A DNA stretch of 64,000 nucleotides from Roseiflexus sp. RS-1 (lineage in GTDB: Bacteria > Chloroflexota > Chloroflexia > Chloroflexales > Roseiflexaceae): NCBI RefSeq assembly GCF_000016665.1, contig NC_009523.1, positions 1,736,001-1,800,000 of the forward strand, given 5' to 3'. The notes below the pieces were generated by a model. That model was given only the letters and a program-made list of their open reading frames with translations. It ran no database searches and was not told where the DNA came from. A program made the translations under genes and the position numbers. Shown here in pieces: positions 1-8,875 of this stretch (position 1 is the stretch's first letter; every line of letters starts with the position of its first letter).

Positions 1-122
1 TCGCCTTGTCCAGCCGAGGGCGTATGATCTTTGAGGAATTATTCCGCTCTCGCCCGCGCAGGCGGGCTTCGCCCTGGCTGGCCGAGGGCTTCAGCCCGAC
101 GGCTCGCGCGGGATAGCGGATT
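1..122 (-). repeat. Family A MITE-like repeat, partial and inverted
   Basis: Reverse-oriented copy of the dispersed repeat seen complete at 28441-28555, 34002-34117, 51092-51208, 51428-51542 and 51678-51793. It shows the internal hairpins (GCCCGCGCAGGCGGGC and GCCGAGGGCTTCAGCCC). One end lies outside the window or is degraded. At 122 it is interrupted by a family B element inserted into the AT-rich part of its terminal repeat. Confidence 0.75.
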
Positions 123-291
123 ATAGCAGTTCTCAGATATGTTGACCCTTGTCCGGGTCTGCCGTGTCGCGCGAGGCGCCCGCTTGCGGCAGAGCGTAGA
201 CCGAAATTTATTTCGGTCACCGTGTGGGGAGCACGATACTGGGAGTGTTCAACCCTGTCCAATTGGTTCAACCTCTATGGGAACTGCTATA
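123..291. repeat. Family B MITE-like repeat
   Basis: Non-coding element bounded by inverted ends, TATAGCAGTTCTCA at 123 and GGGAACTGCTATA ending at 291, with an internal palindrome ACCGAAAT/ATTTCGGT near 208-222. A second full copy lies at 51344-51646 and a partial one at 28624-28760. It sits inside a family A copy, at the same place in that repeat as the copy at 51344. Confidence 0.7.
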
Positions 292-369
292 ATTCGGCGC
301 TTGGGTAGCGTGAGTCAATCGACGATGGCAGCTGTCGAACGCTGCGTGCTGTTTACGCTGGGGATTGTC

Positions 370-541
370 TAACAGCGATCTTGACGAATGTTCCATCACG
401 ATTCCATGTGTCAAAAGAGGAGCGAACGGAACTCATCGGCGGAACATCAGCCGGAAGCAGACGCCATTGGTGGGGGGCGATGTTTGGAGAGCATGCGTTG
501 ACGATCGCACAGAGATTGATGTCGGTCGGGCGCCCGTCCTT
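370..541 (-). pseudogene. Remnant of IS5-family transposase ORF A
   Basis: Read on the minus strand, this stretch encodes pieces such as GRPTDI, PPMSSVRSSFDTWNRDGT that match the N-terminal half of the transposase at 15235 (GRPTDI, PPMRSVRSSFDKWNRDGT). It carries a frameshift and substitutions, and nothing of the catalytic domain remains. It shows that this IS type has been active here more than once. No function is expected. Confidence 0.7.
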
Positions 542-544
542 TAG

Positions 545-620
545 ATCCTATCCGAATAACCTGGCAGCACGCAAGGCGATCAAGCCACAGGCGAAGAGGT
601 CACAGTTATTCGGATAGGCT
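545..620. repeat. Solo IS-end inverted repeat
   Basis: A perfect 13-bp inverted repeat, CTATCCGAATAAC at 548-560 and GTTATTCGGATAG at 605-617, encloses 44 bp. The motif resembles the CTATCCGA found at the right end of the IS5-family element near 16022, so this is probably leftover IS termini. The rest of the gap up to 720 shows nothing recognisable. Confidence 0.5.
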
Positions 621-721
621 CTTAGCGCCAGACATTTCAGGCGCTCACGCCATGCAGACGCGAGGGCGCATCACCATCGCCCGATGGTAAAGAGGGGGCG
701 CAACGCTGATGAATGCGCGCC

Positions 722-2125
722 TCACCGCCCTATGATCGGGAAATGCTGCCGATATACCGGCAACCCGGCAAGTTCGCGGTAGACCAGGTACGCCGGACGC
801 CACCGTTCAGGCTCGCCATTAAGAGCGTAGCATGCTCCGCCGGGGCAGTTCTCACCCGGCTGCGGCGGGCGGAATGGAATGCGCACTAACCCCCATCGCT
901 GGGCATTCGGTCCGTCCGCTGGCGGAAAATCTTCGTACTTGAACCAGAAGATCCGCGCCACGTCGCCGCGCGCAGCCAGAGAGACGTACACATCGTACAG
1001 AAACGCCGCCTGTCCTGCTTCGGTCTGTGGCGGGATCGGTCCACGCGGTCCATCCACATCGAACCCGACATTGTATCCGACTTCCGTGATCCAGAACGGT
1101 ATCGTTGGATCGCCGGCTTCCTGCAACGCGGCGCGCATCCGGTTCAATCCGCGATCAACCAGCGCATCGTTCGGCGAGAGACGGATCTCTTCGGGGTACG
1201 GATGGTAGCCAATCCCATCCAGGGGCCAGCGCCTCTGAGCATTCCTGAAACCCTGGAACGGCTCGCTCGCATACATCTGCTTCAGGTACTCGGCATCGGT
1301 CAAGAGCGTCTGATCATCATATCCATTCGTCGTGCCGCGCGGATGCAACCCGCCGAGAATGATCGCGGCATTCGCGCATCCATACGGTTCAGGGCGCGGC
1401 AGCGGCGGGATGCCGCGGCAGAAACGGTACAGTTTGGTGACCAGGCGCGCCGTAATGACCGGATCAATGCCGTCACCCGCCGGTCCGCCGGGCAGGTACT
1501 GCGGCAGACGGTTCTGCTCGTTCAACACCTGGTACGCCGCCACCCGGTCGCCGTACCGGTCGGCGATCATCAGCGCGCGCCGCAGCCACTCGTCCATGTA
1601 GCGGTTCACGCCGCCACCGTAGATCGATGTTTCGGTGAACGGACCGGTGTTGAGCACATGCGCATCTGTGCCCTGGATGAGGTCGAAACTGAGCAGACCC
1701 AGCACCTTGAAGCCATGCCGGGGCGCGACTTCGTTGATGAAGTAGTCGTTTTTGGCAATCTCGCGTTCGATAAAATCCGGCGGCAACGGCGGATCGGCGT
1801 CAAGCGGCGCAGCAATCCGAAAATCGAGGCGCACCCAGCGGGCGCCCATCTGCGCCAGCGCCGTTCCCATGCGATCCTGGAAGGTCTTGTTCGGTTGACC
1901 GGGGAATGCCGGGTTGGTGTCGAAATCAAACCAGGGATCACGGATCACCATGCCCATGAAGTCCGGGGGAAGGGTAACCGGCGCTTGAGACGGCGTAATC
2001 TGCGCTGCTGCAGGCATGGTTGTCGCGGGAGGCAGGATCCCTGCTCCAACCAGTATCAGCGCCGTCAGAACAATGCTGAAGCCGCCAGGCGACGTGGCGT
2101 GGCGTGGTGGACGTCGTTTTCGCAC
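722..2125 (-). CDS. Secreted glycoside hydrolase-like (clan GH-A fold) protein
   Basis: A protein of about 467 residues with a basic N-terminus, a hydrophobic stretch and an Ala-rich signal peptide cleavage region, followed by a predicted TIM-barrel glycosidase. Motif AYQVLNEQNR carries the Asn-Glu acid/base pair typical of clan GH-A, and PFWITEVGYN carries the candidate nucleophile Glu. HPYPEE is also typical of such barrels. Substrate is unknown; GH39- or GH5-like is the best guess. A GTG at 2125 with GAGGG upstream is preferred over an upstream GTG at 2158 that would overlap the preceding gene. It is the last gene of a three-gene minus-strand unit with two small membrane proteins. Confidence 0.65.
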   Translation of the reverse strand: MRKRRPPRHATSPGGFSIVLTALILVGAGILPPATTMPAAAQITPSQAPVTLPPDFMGMVIRDPWFDFDTNPAFPGQPNKTFQDRMGTALAQMGARWVRLDFRIAAPLDADPPLPPDFIEREIAKNDYFINEVAPRHGFKVLGLLSFDLIQGTDAHVLNTGPFTETSIYGGGVNRYMDEWLRRALMIADRYGDRVAAYQVLNEQNRLPQYLPGGPAGDGIDPVITARLVTKLYRFCRGIPPLPRPEPYGCANAAIILGGLHPRGTTNGYDDQTLLTDAEYLKQMYASEPFQGFRNAQRRWPLDGIGYHPYPEEIRLSPNDALVDRGLNRMRAALQEAGDPTIPFWITEVGYNVGFDVDGPRGPIPPQTEAGQAAFLYDVYVSLAARGDVARIFWFKYEDFPPADGPNAQRWGLVRIPFRPPQPGENCPGGACYALNGEPERWRPAYLVYRELAGLPVYRQHFPIIGR

Positions 2126-2126
2126 G

Positions 2127-2393
2127 CTACTCGCGCCCTCTTGAGTCGCCTTCTGCACCGATCTCGTCGATGCGCCGCCGCACGCCGAACGCTATCCCCG
2201 CCGCCAGCGCGCTCGATGCAATCGCCAGCGACAACCCGATCATCGGTCCTGCCAGACTCTCCTGGCGCGGCTCGGTCGGCGCAGGCGTCGGTTCAACCGC
2301 CAGCGCAACCGGAGACCCGACAGCGATGCTCAGCAGCAGCGCCGCGATTACCATCCAGCATGCGCTCCAGCGCAGTGCACGAACCTGGTGCAT
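2127..2393 (-). CDS. Small two-helix membrane protein
   Basis: An 88-residue protein with a hydrophobic N-terminal segment (about residues 11-32) that could be a signal or anchor, a Pro/Thr/Glu linker and a second hydrophobic helix (about 49-70) followed by a basic stop-transfer RRR. No known domain is recognised. It lies between a 66-residue membrane protein and the secreted glycosidase-like gene with gaps of only a few bases, so the three are probably co-transcribed. Its role is unknown; a membrane partner of the exported enzyme is a guess. Confidence 0.5.
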   Translation of the reverse strand: MHQVRALRWSACWMVIAALLLSIAVGSPVALAVEPTPAPTEPRQESLAGPMIGLSLAIASSALAAGIAFGVRRRIDEIGAEGDSRGRE

Positions 2394-2399
2394 GATGTG

Positions 2400-2600
2400 T
2401 CATTCTTCCTGCAATGGCTTCGAGCGTGCGCTGCGCATCCCGGCGTGCACAATGCGCCGAAGCCATCTCCAACCCTGGATAAAAAGCGCCGGACCACAGA
2501 GAATGATCCCCAGCGCCAGTACAATAATCACTATCCCGGACAGCTCCGTCTCGACCACGTCAACGTTCCTTTTATGTGCACAATCTGCAACACTGATCAT
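2400..2600 (-). CDS. Small single-pass membrane protein
   Basis: A 66-residue protein with one strong transmembrane helix (about residues 20-42) followed by a basic segment WRWLRR, giving a predicted cytoplasmic C-terminus. There is no recognised family. It is the first gene of the 2600-722 unit, six bases upstream of the next small membrane protein. It is supported by its position and hydrophobic pattern only. Confidence 0.4.
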   Translation of the reverse strand: MISVADCAHKRNVDVVETELSGIVIIVLALGIILCGPALFIQGWRWLRRIVHAGMRSARSKPLQEE

Positions 2601-2715
2601 TCGTGCACACTATACCATTTCCATCATTGCTGCGGGATAAAGACCCGATGAGAACATTGAGTGTTGGAACACTGGCGGCAACCGCGCCGCCTCTCTGCGA
2701 GTCGACATCATCGAC

Positions 2716-4137
2716 CTACAACCGCATCACCTTCACGAAATTCGTTGCGCCGCGCGTGGCAATCGGATGCCCGCCGGTCATCACGATCTGATCGCCAGGA
2801 CGGGCGTACCCCTGACCGATCAGCACATTGCGTACCGCATCCTCCAGATCGTCCAGTCGATCAACGTAGGGACACAGGAGCGGCGTAACGCCCCATACCA
2901 GGTTCAGTCGCCGATAGACCGCTTCAGATGGCGTCAGCGCAAAGATCGGCGTCTTTGGGCGCTGCCGCGCCACCAGACGGGCGGTGCTGCCGCTCATCGT
3001 GAATGCGACAATCGCAGTCACCGGCAGCACCTGCACGATCGCATGCACAGCGGAACTGATCGCCGCTGCGACCGTCGGCTGCTCATGGAAACGCCAGATG
3101 ATCTCATGACTGTGGTCGCCGCGCCGTCCGCTGGCTTCGGTCACTTCAGCGATGCGCCCCATCATCTGCACCGCTTCGACCGGATACGCGCCGGTGGCGG
3201 TTTCGCCGCTGAGCATCACCGCATCTGTGCCATCGATGATCGCATTGGCGACATCGCTCGCCTCGGCGCGTGTTGGGCGCGGGTTGCGAATCATCGAGTC
3301 GAGCATTTGCGTGGCTGTAATGACCGGCTTGCCCGCCATGTTCGTCGCCTCGATCACCTGTTTCTGGACGATAGGCACCTGTTCGGGTGGCATTTCGACC
3401 CCCAGATCGCCGCGCGCAACCATGATGCCGTCCGCCGCTTCCAGAATGGCTTCGAATTCGTGCAGCGCTTCCGGCTTCTCGATCTTTGCAATGACCGGCG
3501 TCGATGCGCCAGCCGCAGCGATCTGCGCCTTGATTTCCACCAGATCCGACGCGCGCCTCACAAATGAGAGCGCTACATAGTCCACTCCCTGCGCCAGACC
3601 GAAGAGCAGATCACTGCGATCTTTGTCGGTCAGCGCTGGCGCACTGACCGCGACGCCGGGGAGGTTTATGCCCTGATGTTCACGCAGTTCGCCGCCGACG
3701 ACGATCTCGGTTTCCACGTCATCGCCAGAAACGCGCACGACCCGTGCTTCGATCAAGCCATCGGAGATCAGGATGCGGTCGCCGGGACGAACATCGCGGG
3801 GAAGGGCAGCATAGGTTGTGCTCACGAGACTCGCAGTTCCCGCAACATTGCGCGTTGTGATGGTGAAACGGGCGCCGGGCTGAAGCATGACCGGCGTGCG
3901 ATCAACCAGCGAACCGGTGCGAATCTTCGGTCCTTGCAGGTCTTGCAGCAGTGCCAGCGGTCGTCCTTTGCGCACAGCAACCTCGCGCAACATCTCGATC
4001 CGTCGAGCATGCTCATCCTGGGTCCCATGCGAAAAATTAAGCCGCGCCACATCCATGCCAGCGTTGAGCAGGCGTTCGATCACCTCTGGGGTGCTGCTGA
4101 CCGGTCCAATCGTCGCTACTATTTTTGTACGGCGCAT
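2716..4137 (-). CDS. pyk: Pyruvate kinase
   Basis: Converts phosphoenolpyruvate and ADP to pyruvate and ATP in the last step of glycolysis. The chosen start gives the canonical N-terminus MRRTKIVATIGP and has AGGAG just upstream; an in-frame ATG at 4152 would add five residues. Seen in order: NFSHG, the substrate-binding QDLQGPKIRTG, the B domain, KIEKPEAL with the catalytic Lys, MVARGDLGVE, the signature TATQMLDSMI, SGETATG and a C-terminal domain. The length, about 473 residues, is normal for the family. The preceding comEA gene ends 15 bases upstream, so the two form a compact pair. Confidence 0.96.
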   Translation of the reverse strand: MRRTKIVATIGPVSSTPEVIERLLNAGMDVARLNFSHGTQDEHARRIEMLREVAVRKGRPLALLQDLQGPKIRTGSLVDRTPVMLQPGARFTITTRNVAGTASLVSTTYAALPRDVRPGDRILISDGLIEARVVRVSGDDVETEIVVGGELREHQGINLPGVAVSAPALTDKDRSDLLFGLAQGVDYVALSFVRRASDLVEIKAQIAAAGASTPVIAKIEKPEALHEFEAILEAADGIMVARGDLGVEMPPEQVPIVQKQVIEATNMAGKPVITATQMLDSMIRNPRPTRAEASDVANAIIDGTDAVMLSGETATGAYPVEAVQMMGRIAEVTEASGRRGDHSHEIIWRFHEQPTVAAAISSAVHAIVQVLPVTAIVAFTMSGSTARLVARQRPKTPIFALTPSEAVYRRLNLVWGVTPLLCPYVDRLDDLEDAVRNVLIGQGYARPGDQIVMTGGHPIATRGATNFVKVMRL

Positions 4138-4151
4138 ATGCTCCTGCTTCA

Positions 4152-4814
4152 TTATGGAGCAACGGTCACGAGCGGTGCAAGTTTTGCCAGCAGCGCAGGA
4201 CCGATGCCCTCCACTTTGCCGAGATCATCGACCGATCGAAACGGTCCTTCACGTTCGCGCCATTCGACAATCCGATTCGCCAGCACGCTGCCGATGCCCG
4301 GCAGGGCGTCGAGTTCTGCAACCGTTGCCCGGTTCAAATCCAGCAAGCCGCCAGAGTTGCCGCCCTTCGGGCTCTCTGCTGGTGTGATCTCCACTGCTGA
4401 GGTTCCATCTCCGATCCACGGAACACGCACGTGCTGACCATCGGTGATCGGGGCTGCCAGGTTGATACGCTCAATGTCGGCATCATCGGCAAAACCGCCA
4501 GCTGCCAGCACCAGGTCTTTGATCCGCGCACCGCCGGGGAGCCGGTAGACATCCGGCGCGCGTACCGCCCCGCTTACGTAGGCGACAATAAACGGGATGG
4601 CTGTCGGCGTCGCCGGACGCTCCGCTGCTGCCCGACCGCCTGTCTCTTCGGTGAACTCCTCATCGACGACGAATTCCGTGGTTGCCGCGGGTGGCGCTGT
4701 CGGTGGCGCCATATACTCCAGGATTGTCTGTCCAAGCACGCCAGCACCGAGCGCAAACAGGAGCGCGGCTGCGATCAGCGCCTTGCGCTGCGCTAATTCG
4801 CTGAGCAGTTCCAT
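4152..4814 (-). CDS. comEA: ComEA-like SLBB/helix-hairpin-helix DNA-binding protein
   Basis: A 220-residue membrane-anchored protein: an N-terminal transmembrane helix (about residues 12-33), a Pro/Glu-rich linker, an SLBB domain (YVSGAVRAPDVYRLP, about 79-140) and a C-terminal double helix-hairpin-helix (LDLNRATVAELDALPGIG and the second hairpin KVEGIGPALL). This is the architecture of ComEA, the receptor that binds incoming double-stranded DNA during transformation. No comEC or other competence gene is adjacent; pyk follows directly. The window also has a DprA-like gene at 58 kb, but that belongs to a different context. Confidence 0.88.
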   Translation of the reverse strand: MELLSELAQRKALIAAALLFALGAGVLGQTILEYMAPPTAPPAATTEFVVDEEFTEETGGRAAAERPATPTAIPFIVAYVSGAVRAPDVYRLPGGARIKDLVLAAGGFADDADIERINLAAPITDGQHVRVPWIGDGTSAVEITPAESPKGGNSGGLLDLNRATVAELDALPGIGSVLANRIVEWREREGPFRSVDDLGKVEGIGPALLAKLAPLVTVAP

Positions 4815-5027
4815 ACCAGCGCCTCCAGGAACACAACAGTTGCACGTGGGAAGCAGGAGACTGCCATCCCTCCACTGCTCATTATCCTGGAAGCGCGCGT
4901 TCTTCTCAACGACCGATTCGTCATCCCTGCCAGGAACCCATTCGTCCCCTGCCTGACCGTTGCTGCTTGCCTATGCAACTGTCCGATTCTGTGTCGCTGT
5001 TGTCGGGTATCAACATTATAATCAATA

Positions 5028-7397
5028 TCAATCTTCCACGTTCGGTGTTCCGCTCCCAGGTGCAGTTGTTTTTGCCCGCTTTTTGCCGGTGGATGTCTTT
5101 GTTCGCTTCGTTGCAGGTTGTTCCTCTGCCTTCGCCTCCATTGGCGCGTTATTCTCGGGCGTGTAGTTTGCAACTTCCTCGAGCGAGTTCACCAGGTAGT
5201 CGCACTTCGGATAACGACTGCATCCGAAGAACGGACGACCAAACTTGCCGCGCCGCTCCAGCAATTCCCCCTGACGACACTTCGGGCAGGTCACGCCGGT
5301 CGCCTTTGGCGGCGGCACCGGCTTCCCCTGTTTGTCGAGGCGTCGGGTATTTTTGCACTCCGGGTAGCCGCTGCATCCCAGGAATGGACCGAACCGGCTC
5401 TTCTTCAGCACCATTGGTCGTCCGCACAACTCACAGATGACGTCACTCACTTCTGGCGCGGCTGGCGCATCGATCACAATGCGTCCCTCGCCGTCGCGAT
5501 GAAAGTCACTGGTGAAATCGCACTCCGGGTAGCGGTTGCATGCCAGGAATTCGCCATTCTTGCCGAACCGGATCGCCAGCTGTCCCTGACTGCACTTTGG
5601 GCAGGTCAGGTCGGTCAGGATCTCCTCGCGCTTGACATTGCGCATACTGCGCTGCGCGTCCGCCAGTTTCTGCTCAAACGGTTCGTAGAAGGAGCGCAAT
5701 ACTGGCGTCCACTCTTTCTCCCCTTCAGCGATGTCATCGAGTTGCTGCTCCATTTCCGAGGTGAAGCCATAATCGACGATGCTCGGGAAATGCTGCACCA
5801 ACAGGTCGGTCACAACTCTGCCAAGGGTAGTCGGCACGAGTTTCTTATCCGCAAGTTCAACGTACTCACGCTCGATGATCGTCGAGATGGTGGGTGCATA
5901 CGTGGAAGGACGTCCGATGCCGAGACGTTCCAACTCCTTCACCAGGCTGGCTTCGGTGAAGCGTGGCGGCGGTTCGGTGAAGTGCTGCACCGGCAACAGT
6001 TGCACCAGCGCGAGCACATCACCCTCCGCCAGCAGCGGCAATCGCCGTTCGCTATCCTCATCCTCCTCGCCTTCGTCCAGGCTGACGTTGTAGACCGCCA
6101 GGAATCCGGGGAACTTCAGGACGGAACCGGTGGTTCGGAAGGTGTACGGATCGTTGCCCGCACTGCGCTCGATCCCGCGCCCTGCGCCAATGTCCACCGT
6201 CGTACTGTCGAACACCGCCGCCTCCATCTGGCTGGCGACAAACCGTTTCCAGATCAACTCATAGAGACGGTACTGATCGCTCGTCAGGTAGGGTTGCACC
6301 TGTTCCGGCGTGCGCCGGCTGAGGGTTGGACGGATGGCTTCGTGCGCCTCTTGCGCTCCTTTGGTCTTCGTTTTGTAAACCGGCGGTTTGGGCGGCAGGT
6401 ATGCTTCGCCGTACCGATCGCGAATAACGATGCGTGCTTCTTCCTGCGCTTCGCGCGATACATTCACGCTATCGGTGCGCATATACGTGATAAGACCAAC
6501 CAAACCCTCATCGCCGCCAATGTCCACCCCTTCGTACAACTGTTGTGCCACTGCCATAGTGCGTTTTGCGGAAAAGCCGAGTTTGCGCCCGGCTTCTTGC
6601 TGAAGGGTGCTGGTAGTGAACGGCGGCGGCGGGCTGCGTCGTTTGTCACGGCGCGTCACCTTGCGCACGATATACGCGGCGCCTTCCAGATCGACAATGA
6701 TCGCCTGCGCCTGCTCACCTGAGCCGATGTCGAACTTTTCGAGTTTCCTGCCAGCACGCTCGATCAGCACGGCGCGAAACGGATCGCGCGCTTCCTGTTT
6801 GAGCAGATCGGCTTCGATTGTCCAGTATTCCTGCGGAACGAATGCCTCGATCTCGCGTTCACGCTCAACGATCAGGCGTACTGCAACCGATTGCACCCTC
6901 CCGGCGGACAACCCGCGTCGCACTTTCTCCCACAGGAGCGGCGACAGTTTGTAGCCCACCAGACGATCCAGCACACGACGCGCCTGCTGCGCATCGACCA
7001 ACCGCCGATCAATGTCGCGCGGCGACGCCATGGCGCTGCGCACTGCACCAGGCGTAATTTCGGTGAAGACAACCCGGTACACTGGCTTTCCGCGCGGAAT
7101 TTTCGCCGCCTCGGTGATATGCCAGGCAATTGCTTCCCCCTCGCGGTCCGGGTCGGTCGCCAGATACACGGCATCCGCCTGGCGAATCGATTTGCGCAGC
7201 GCGGCAATGATTTTCTCCTTGCCCGGCGAAACCTCATACACCGGCGTAAAGTTCGCATCGAGATCAACGCCAAGGTCGCTCTTCGGCAGATCGCGAACAT
7301 GCCCCATCGACGCCTCGACCCGATACCCCTGACCGAGGTACTTCTGGATGGTGCGCGCCTTGGCTGGCGACTCGACAATAACCAGTTTCTCGCCCAT
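5028..7397 (-). CDS. topA: DNA topoisomerase I (type IA)
   Basis: Relaxes negatively supercoiled DNA through a 5'-phosphotyrosine intermediate. The 789-residue protein has the N-terminal Toprim domain (KLVIVESPAKARTI, DPDREGEAIAWH), the active-site region YMRTDSVNVS with the catalytic Tyr, and the gate domain. At the C-terminus lie three or more CxxC zinc-ribbon units (CPKCSQGQL, CELCGRPM, CPKCRQGEL) followed by a basic Lys/Thr-rich tail, typical of bacterial TopA. The start is unambiguous, as MGEKLVIVESPAKA is the family N-terminus. The 213-bp gap to comEA shows no other gene. Confidence 0.97.
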   Translation of the reverse strand: MGEKLVIVESPAKARTIQKYLGQGYRVEASMGHVRDLPKSDLGVDLDANFTPVYEVSPGKEKIIAALRKSIRQADAVYLATDPDREGEAIAWHITEAAKIPRGKPVYRVVFTEITPGAVRSAMASPRDIDRRLVDAQQARRVLDRLVGYKLSPLLWEKVRRGLSAGRVQSVAVRLIVEREREIEAFVPQEYWTIEADLLKQEARDPFRAVLIERAGRKLEKFDIGSGEQAQAIIVDLEGAAYIVRKVTRRDKRRSPPPPFTTSTLQQEAGRKLGFSAKRTMAVAQQLYEGVDIGGDEGLVGLITYMRTDSVNVSREAQEEARIVIRDRYGEAYLPPKPPVYKTKTKGAQEAHEAIRPTLSRRTPEQVQPYLTSDQYRLYELIWKRFVASQMEAAVFDSTTVDIGAGRGIERSAGNDPYTFRTTGSVLKFPGFLAVYNVSLDEGEEDEDSERRLPLLAEGDVLALVQLLPVQHFTEPPPRFTEASLVKELERLGIGRPSTYAPTISTIIEREYVELADKKLVPTTLGRVVTDLLVQHFPSIVDYGFTSEMEQQLDDIAEGEKEWTPVLRSFYEPFEQKLADAQRSMRNVKREEILTDLTCPKCSQGQLAIRFGKNGEFLACNRYPECDFTSDFHRDGEGRIVIDAPAAPEVSDVICELCGRPMVLKKSRFGPFLGCSGYPECKNTRRLDKQGKPVPPPKATGVTCPKCRQGELLERRGKFGRPFFGCSRYPKCDYLVNSLEEVANYTPENNAPMEAKAEEQPATKRTKTSTGKKRAKTTAPGSGTPNVED

Positions 7398-7619
7398 ACT
7401 CTGTCCAGTTTCAGTTGTTATCGGTATGCGCCTGTGGCATACAGGCAGTGACTATACCACAAGAATGACCTTGTTCTCCATGGGTTTTCGACCCCAACCC
7501 ATCCGTGCACTATAAAGGCTGGCGATCCGCATGTCAAGAGTATGATGGTTGTGGGGGGCACGGTTGTCGCTCGTTCAGCTCAGCCAACGCCGCCGGATCA
7601 TGTATGCCTGCCGGATTTC

Positions 7620-7752
7620 CGTGCGCTTTTGCCCCTCATCTCCTCTGCCCCCTTCTCCCACAACGGGTTGAAAGGGGAGTGTGGATGTCCTGATGCCTGA
7701 AACGGACGAGCGCACGCAGGGGCTTCCCAAAAAATCTACCCCTGGGAGGGGG
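7620..7752. repeat. Family C dispersed hairpin repeat
   Basis: Copy of an intergenic repeat also present at 49180-49330 and, twice in tandem, at 54508-54720. Shared blocks are CCCCTCATC, CCCCCTTCTCCCAC, a GTCCTGA(T/A)GCCTGAAACG stretch, CGCAGGGGC and AAAAAATCTACCCCTG. In better copies the centre is an inverted repeat of CCCCCTTCTCCC and GGGAGAAGGGGG. The rest of the topA-GNAT gap (7398-7783) shows no gene. Confidence 0.7.
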
Positions 7753-7783
7753 CAATGACGGGCGCGATGGTGCGGGGCGGTGC

Positions 7784-8689
7784 TCAACGCCCTTCCTTTA
7801 TCCACGCGTAGATGCGTCCCTGCTCAACGAAGCCGAGGCTGGCGTAGAAGTGTCGCGCCGGTTGATCCTCCGGTTCGCTGCCGTAGAACACTGTGACATA
7901 ACGCGCATCGTACCCCTGCAACCGCCGTAGACCTTCCAGCACGAGTGCGCGCGCCAGTCCGCGACGACGGTGCGCGGCGCGGCATCCCAGCGGTTCGATC
8001 TCGCCGACACGGTTGATCGGGTCGAACCACAGGGTGCAGAAGGCAGCGACGGTTCCGTCTGCCGCAACCGCGATCAGGTCGAGGTCGGGGCGGTAGGCGG
8101 GAGCGTGCACAACCGCACGATACCGGGCAATGGTCATCCGCGAGGGCGCGAAGGCGTCGCAGTGTGCTTCGACACGGGCATGCACGTCATCTTCACCGTT
8201 CATCGTGCGAATGACGTAACCGGAAGGAATGTCCGGCTCGGACACACGCTGACCCAGATCGCGCACGCTGAGCGAAAGGAAGTGTTCGGTGCGCCGGTAG
8301 CCGCGCTGCGCCAGCAGATCGTTGCGGTATGTGTCGTGCGCATAACTCCAGACCGATACGTGTGGATGCGGATCATCAACGTCGAGACGGCTCAGATGCT
8401 CCACCCAGTCGAGCATTGCTGGTTCGATCGAGCGGTGCGCCGGATGCACCAGCAGATCCACCTGATGCTCACTGGGCCAGGTAAACCCGACCAGCGCGCC
8501 CTGATGGTCGAACCAGAGGCGGATGCGCGTCGGCAGGGCGTGGGTGTCTTCGTCGGTGCAGCGCCACCAGTCGAGATTGCCAACGTGACAGTACACGCGC
8601 GGACCTTCGAGCGCCTCGATTTCCGCCACCAGCTGGCGCATGCGGGCATAGTCGTCTTCACCGGCATAGAGACGTGACATGACTGCCAT
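7784..8689 (-). CDS. GNAT-family N-acetyltransferase, two-domain
   Basis: A 301-residue protein whose C-terminal half is a clear GNAT fold: IAVAADGTVAAFCTLWFD, the acetyl-CoA loop region RRRGLARALVLEGLRRL and the terminal FYASLGFVE. The N-terminal half looks like a second, diverged GNAT-like domain (LVGFTWPSEHQVDLLVHP, RRTEHFLSLSVRDL), giving the tandem architecture found in several acetyltransferases. The acceptor substrate cannot be deduced. The start could also be the ATG three codons downstream; no strong ribosome-binding site separates the two. Confidence 0.85.
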   Translation of the reverse strand: MAVMSRLYAGEDDYARMRQLVAEIEALEGPRVYCHVGNLDWWRCTDEDTHALPTRIRLWFDHQGALVGFTWPSEHQVDLLVHPAHRSIEPAMLDWVEHLSRLDVDDPHPHVSVWSYAHDTYRNDLLAQRGYRRTEHFLSLSVRDLGQRVSEPDIPSGYVIRTMNGEDDVHARVEAHCDAFAPSRMTIARYRAVVHAPAYRPDLDLIAVAADGTVAAFCTLWFDPINRVGEIEPLGCRAAHRRRGLARALVLEGLRRLQGYDARYVTVFYGSEPEDQPARHFYASLGFVEQGRIYAWIKEGR

Positions 8690-8875
8690 AGCATCTGCGA
8701 ATGTTTCTCTGTGGAACCGGATGTTCTGGCTGGCGATACATGTTTCGGCGCAATCTTCGAGATTACGCAGATGTGCCAGGACGAGTGTTCGATGGTTTCA
8801 CGTTTCTTGCAGACAGCGGTACGATCACTGCACTCTGGACGGTAGCGCGCCTGAGTTGGAATAGGCGCGCCAGGT

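Noticed and set aside
4793-5173. Minus-strand frame between topA and comEA
   Set aside because: Mostly overlaps the topA 3' end in another frame; Arg/Gln-rich shadow without motifs.
5118-6722. Long plus-strand frame opposite topA
   Set aside because: Antisense shadow produced by GC-rich codons of topA.
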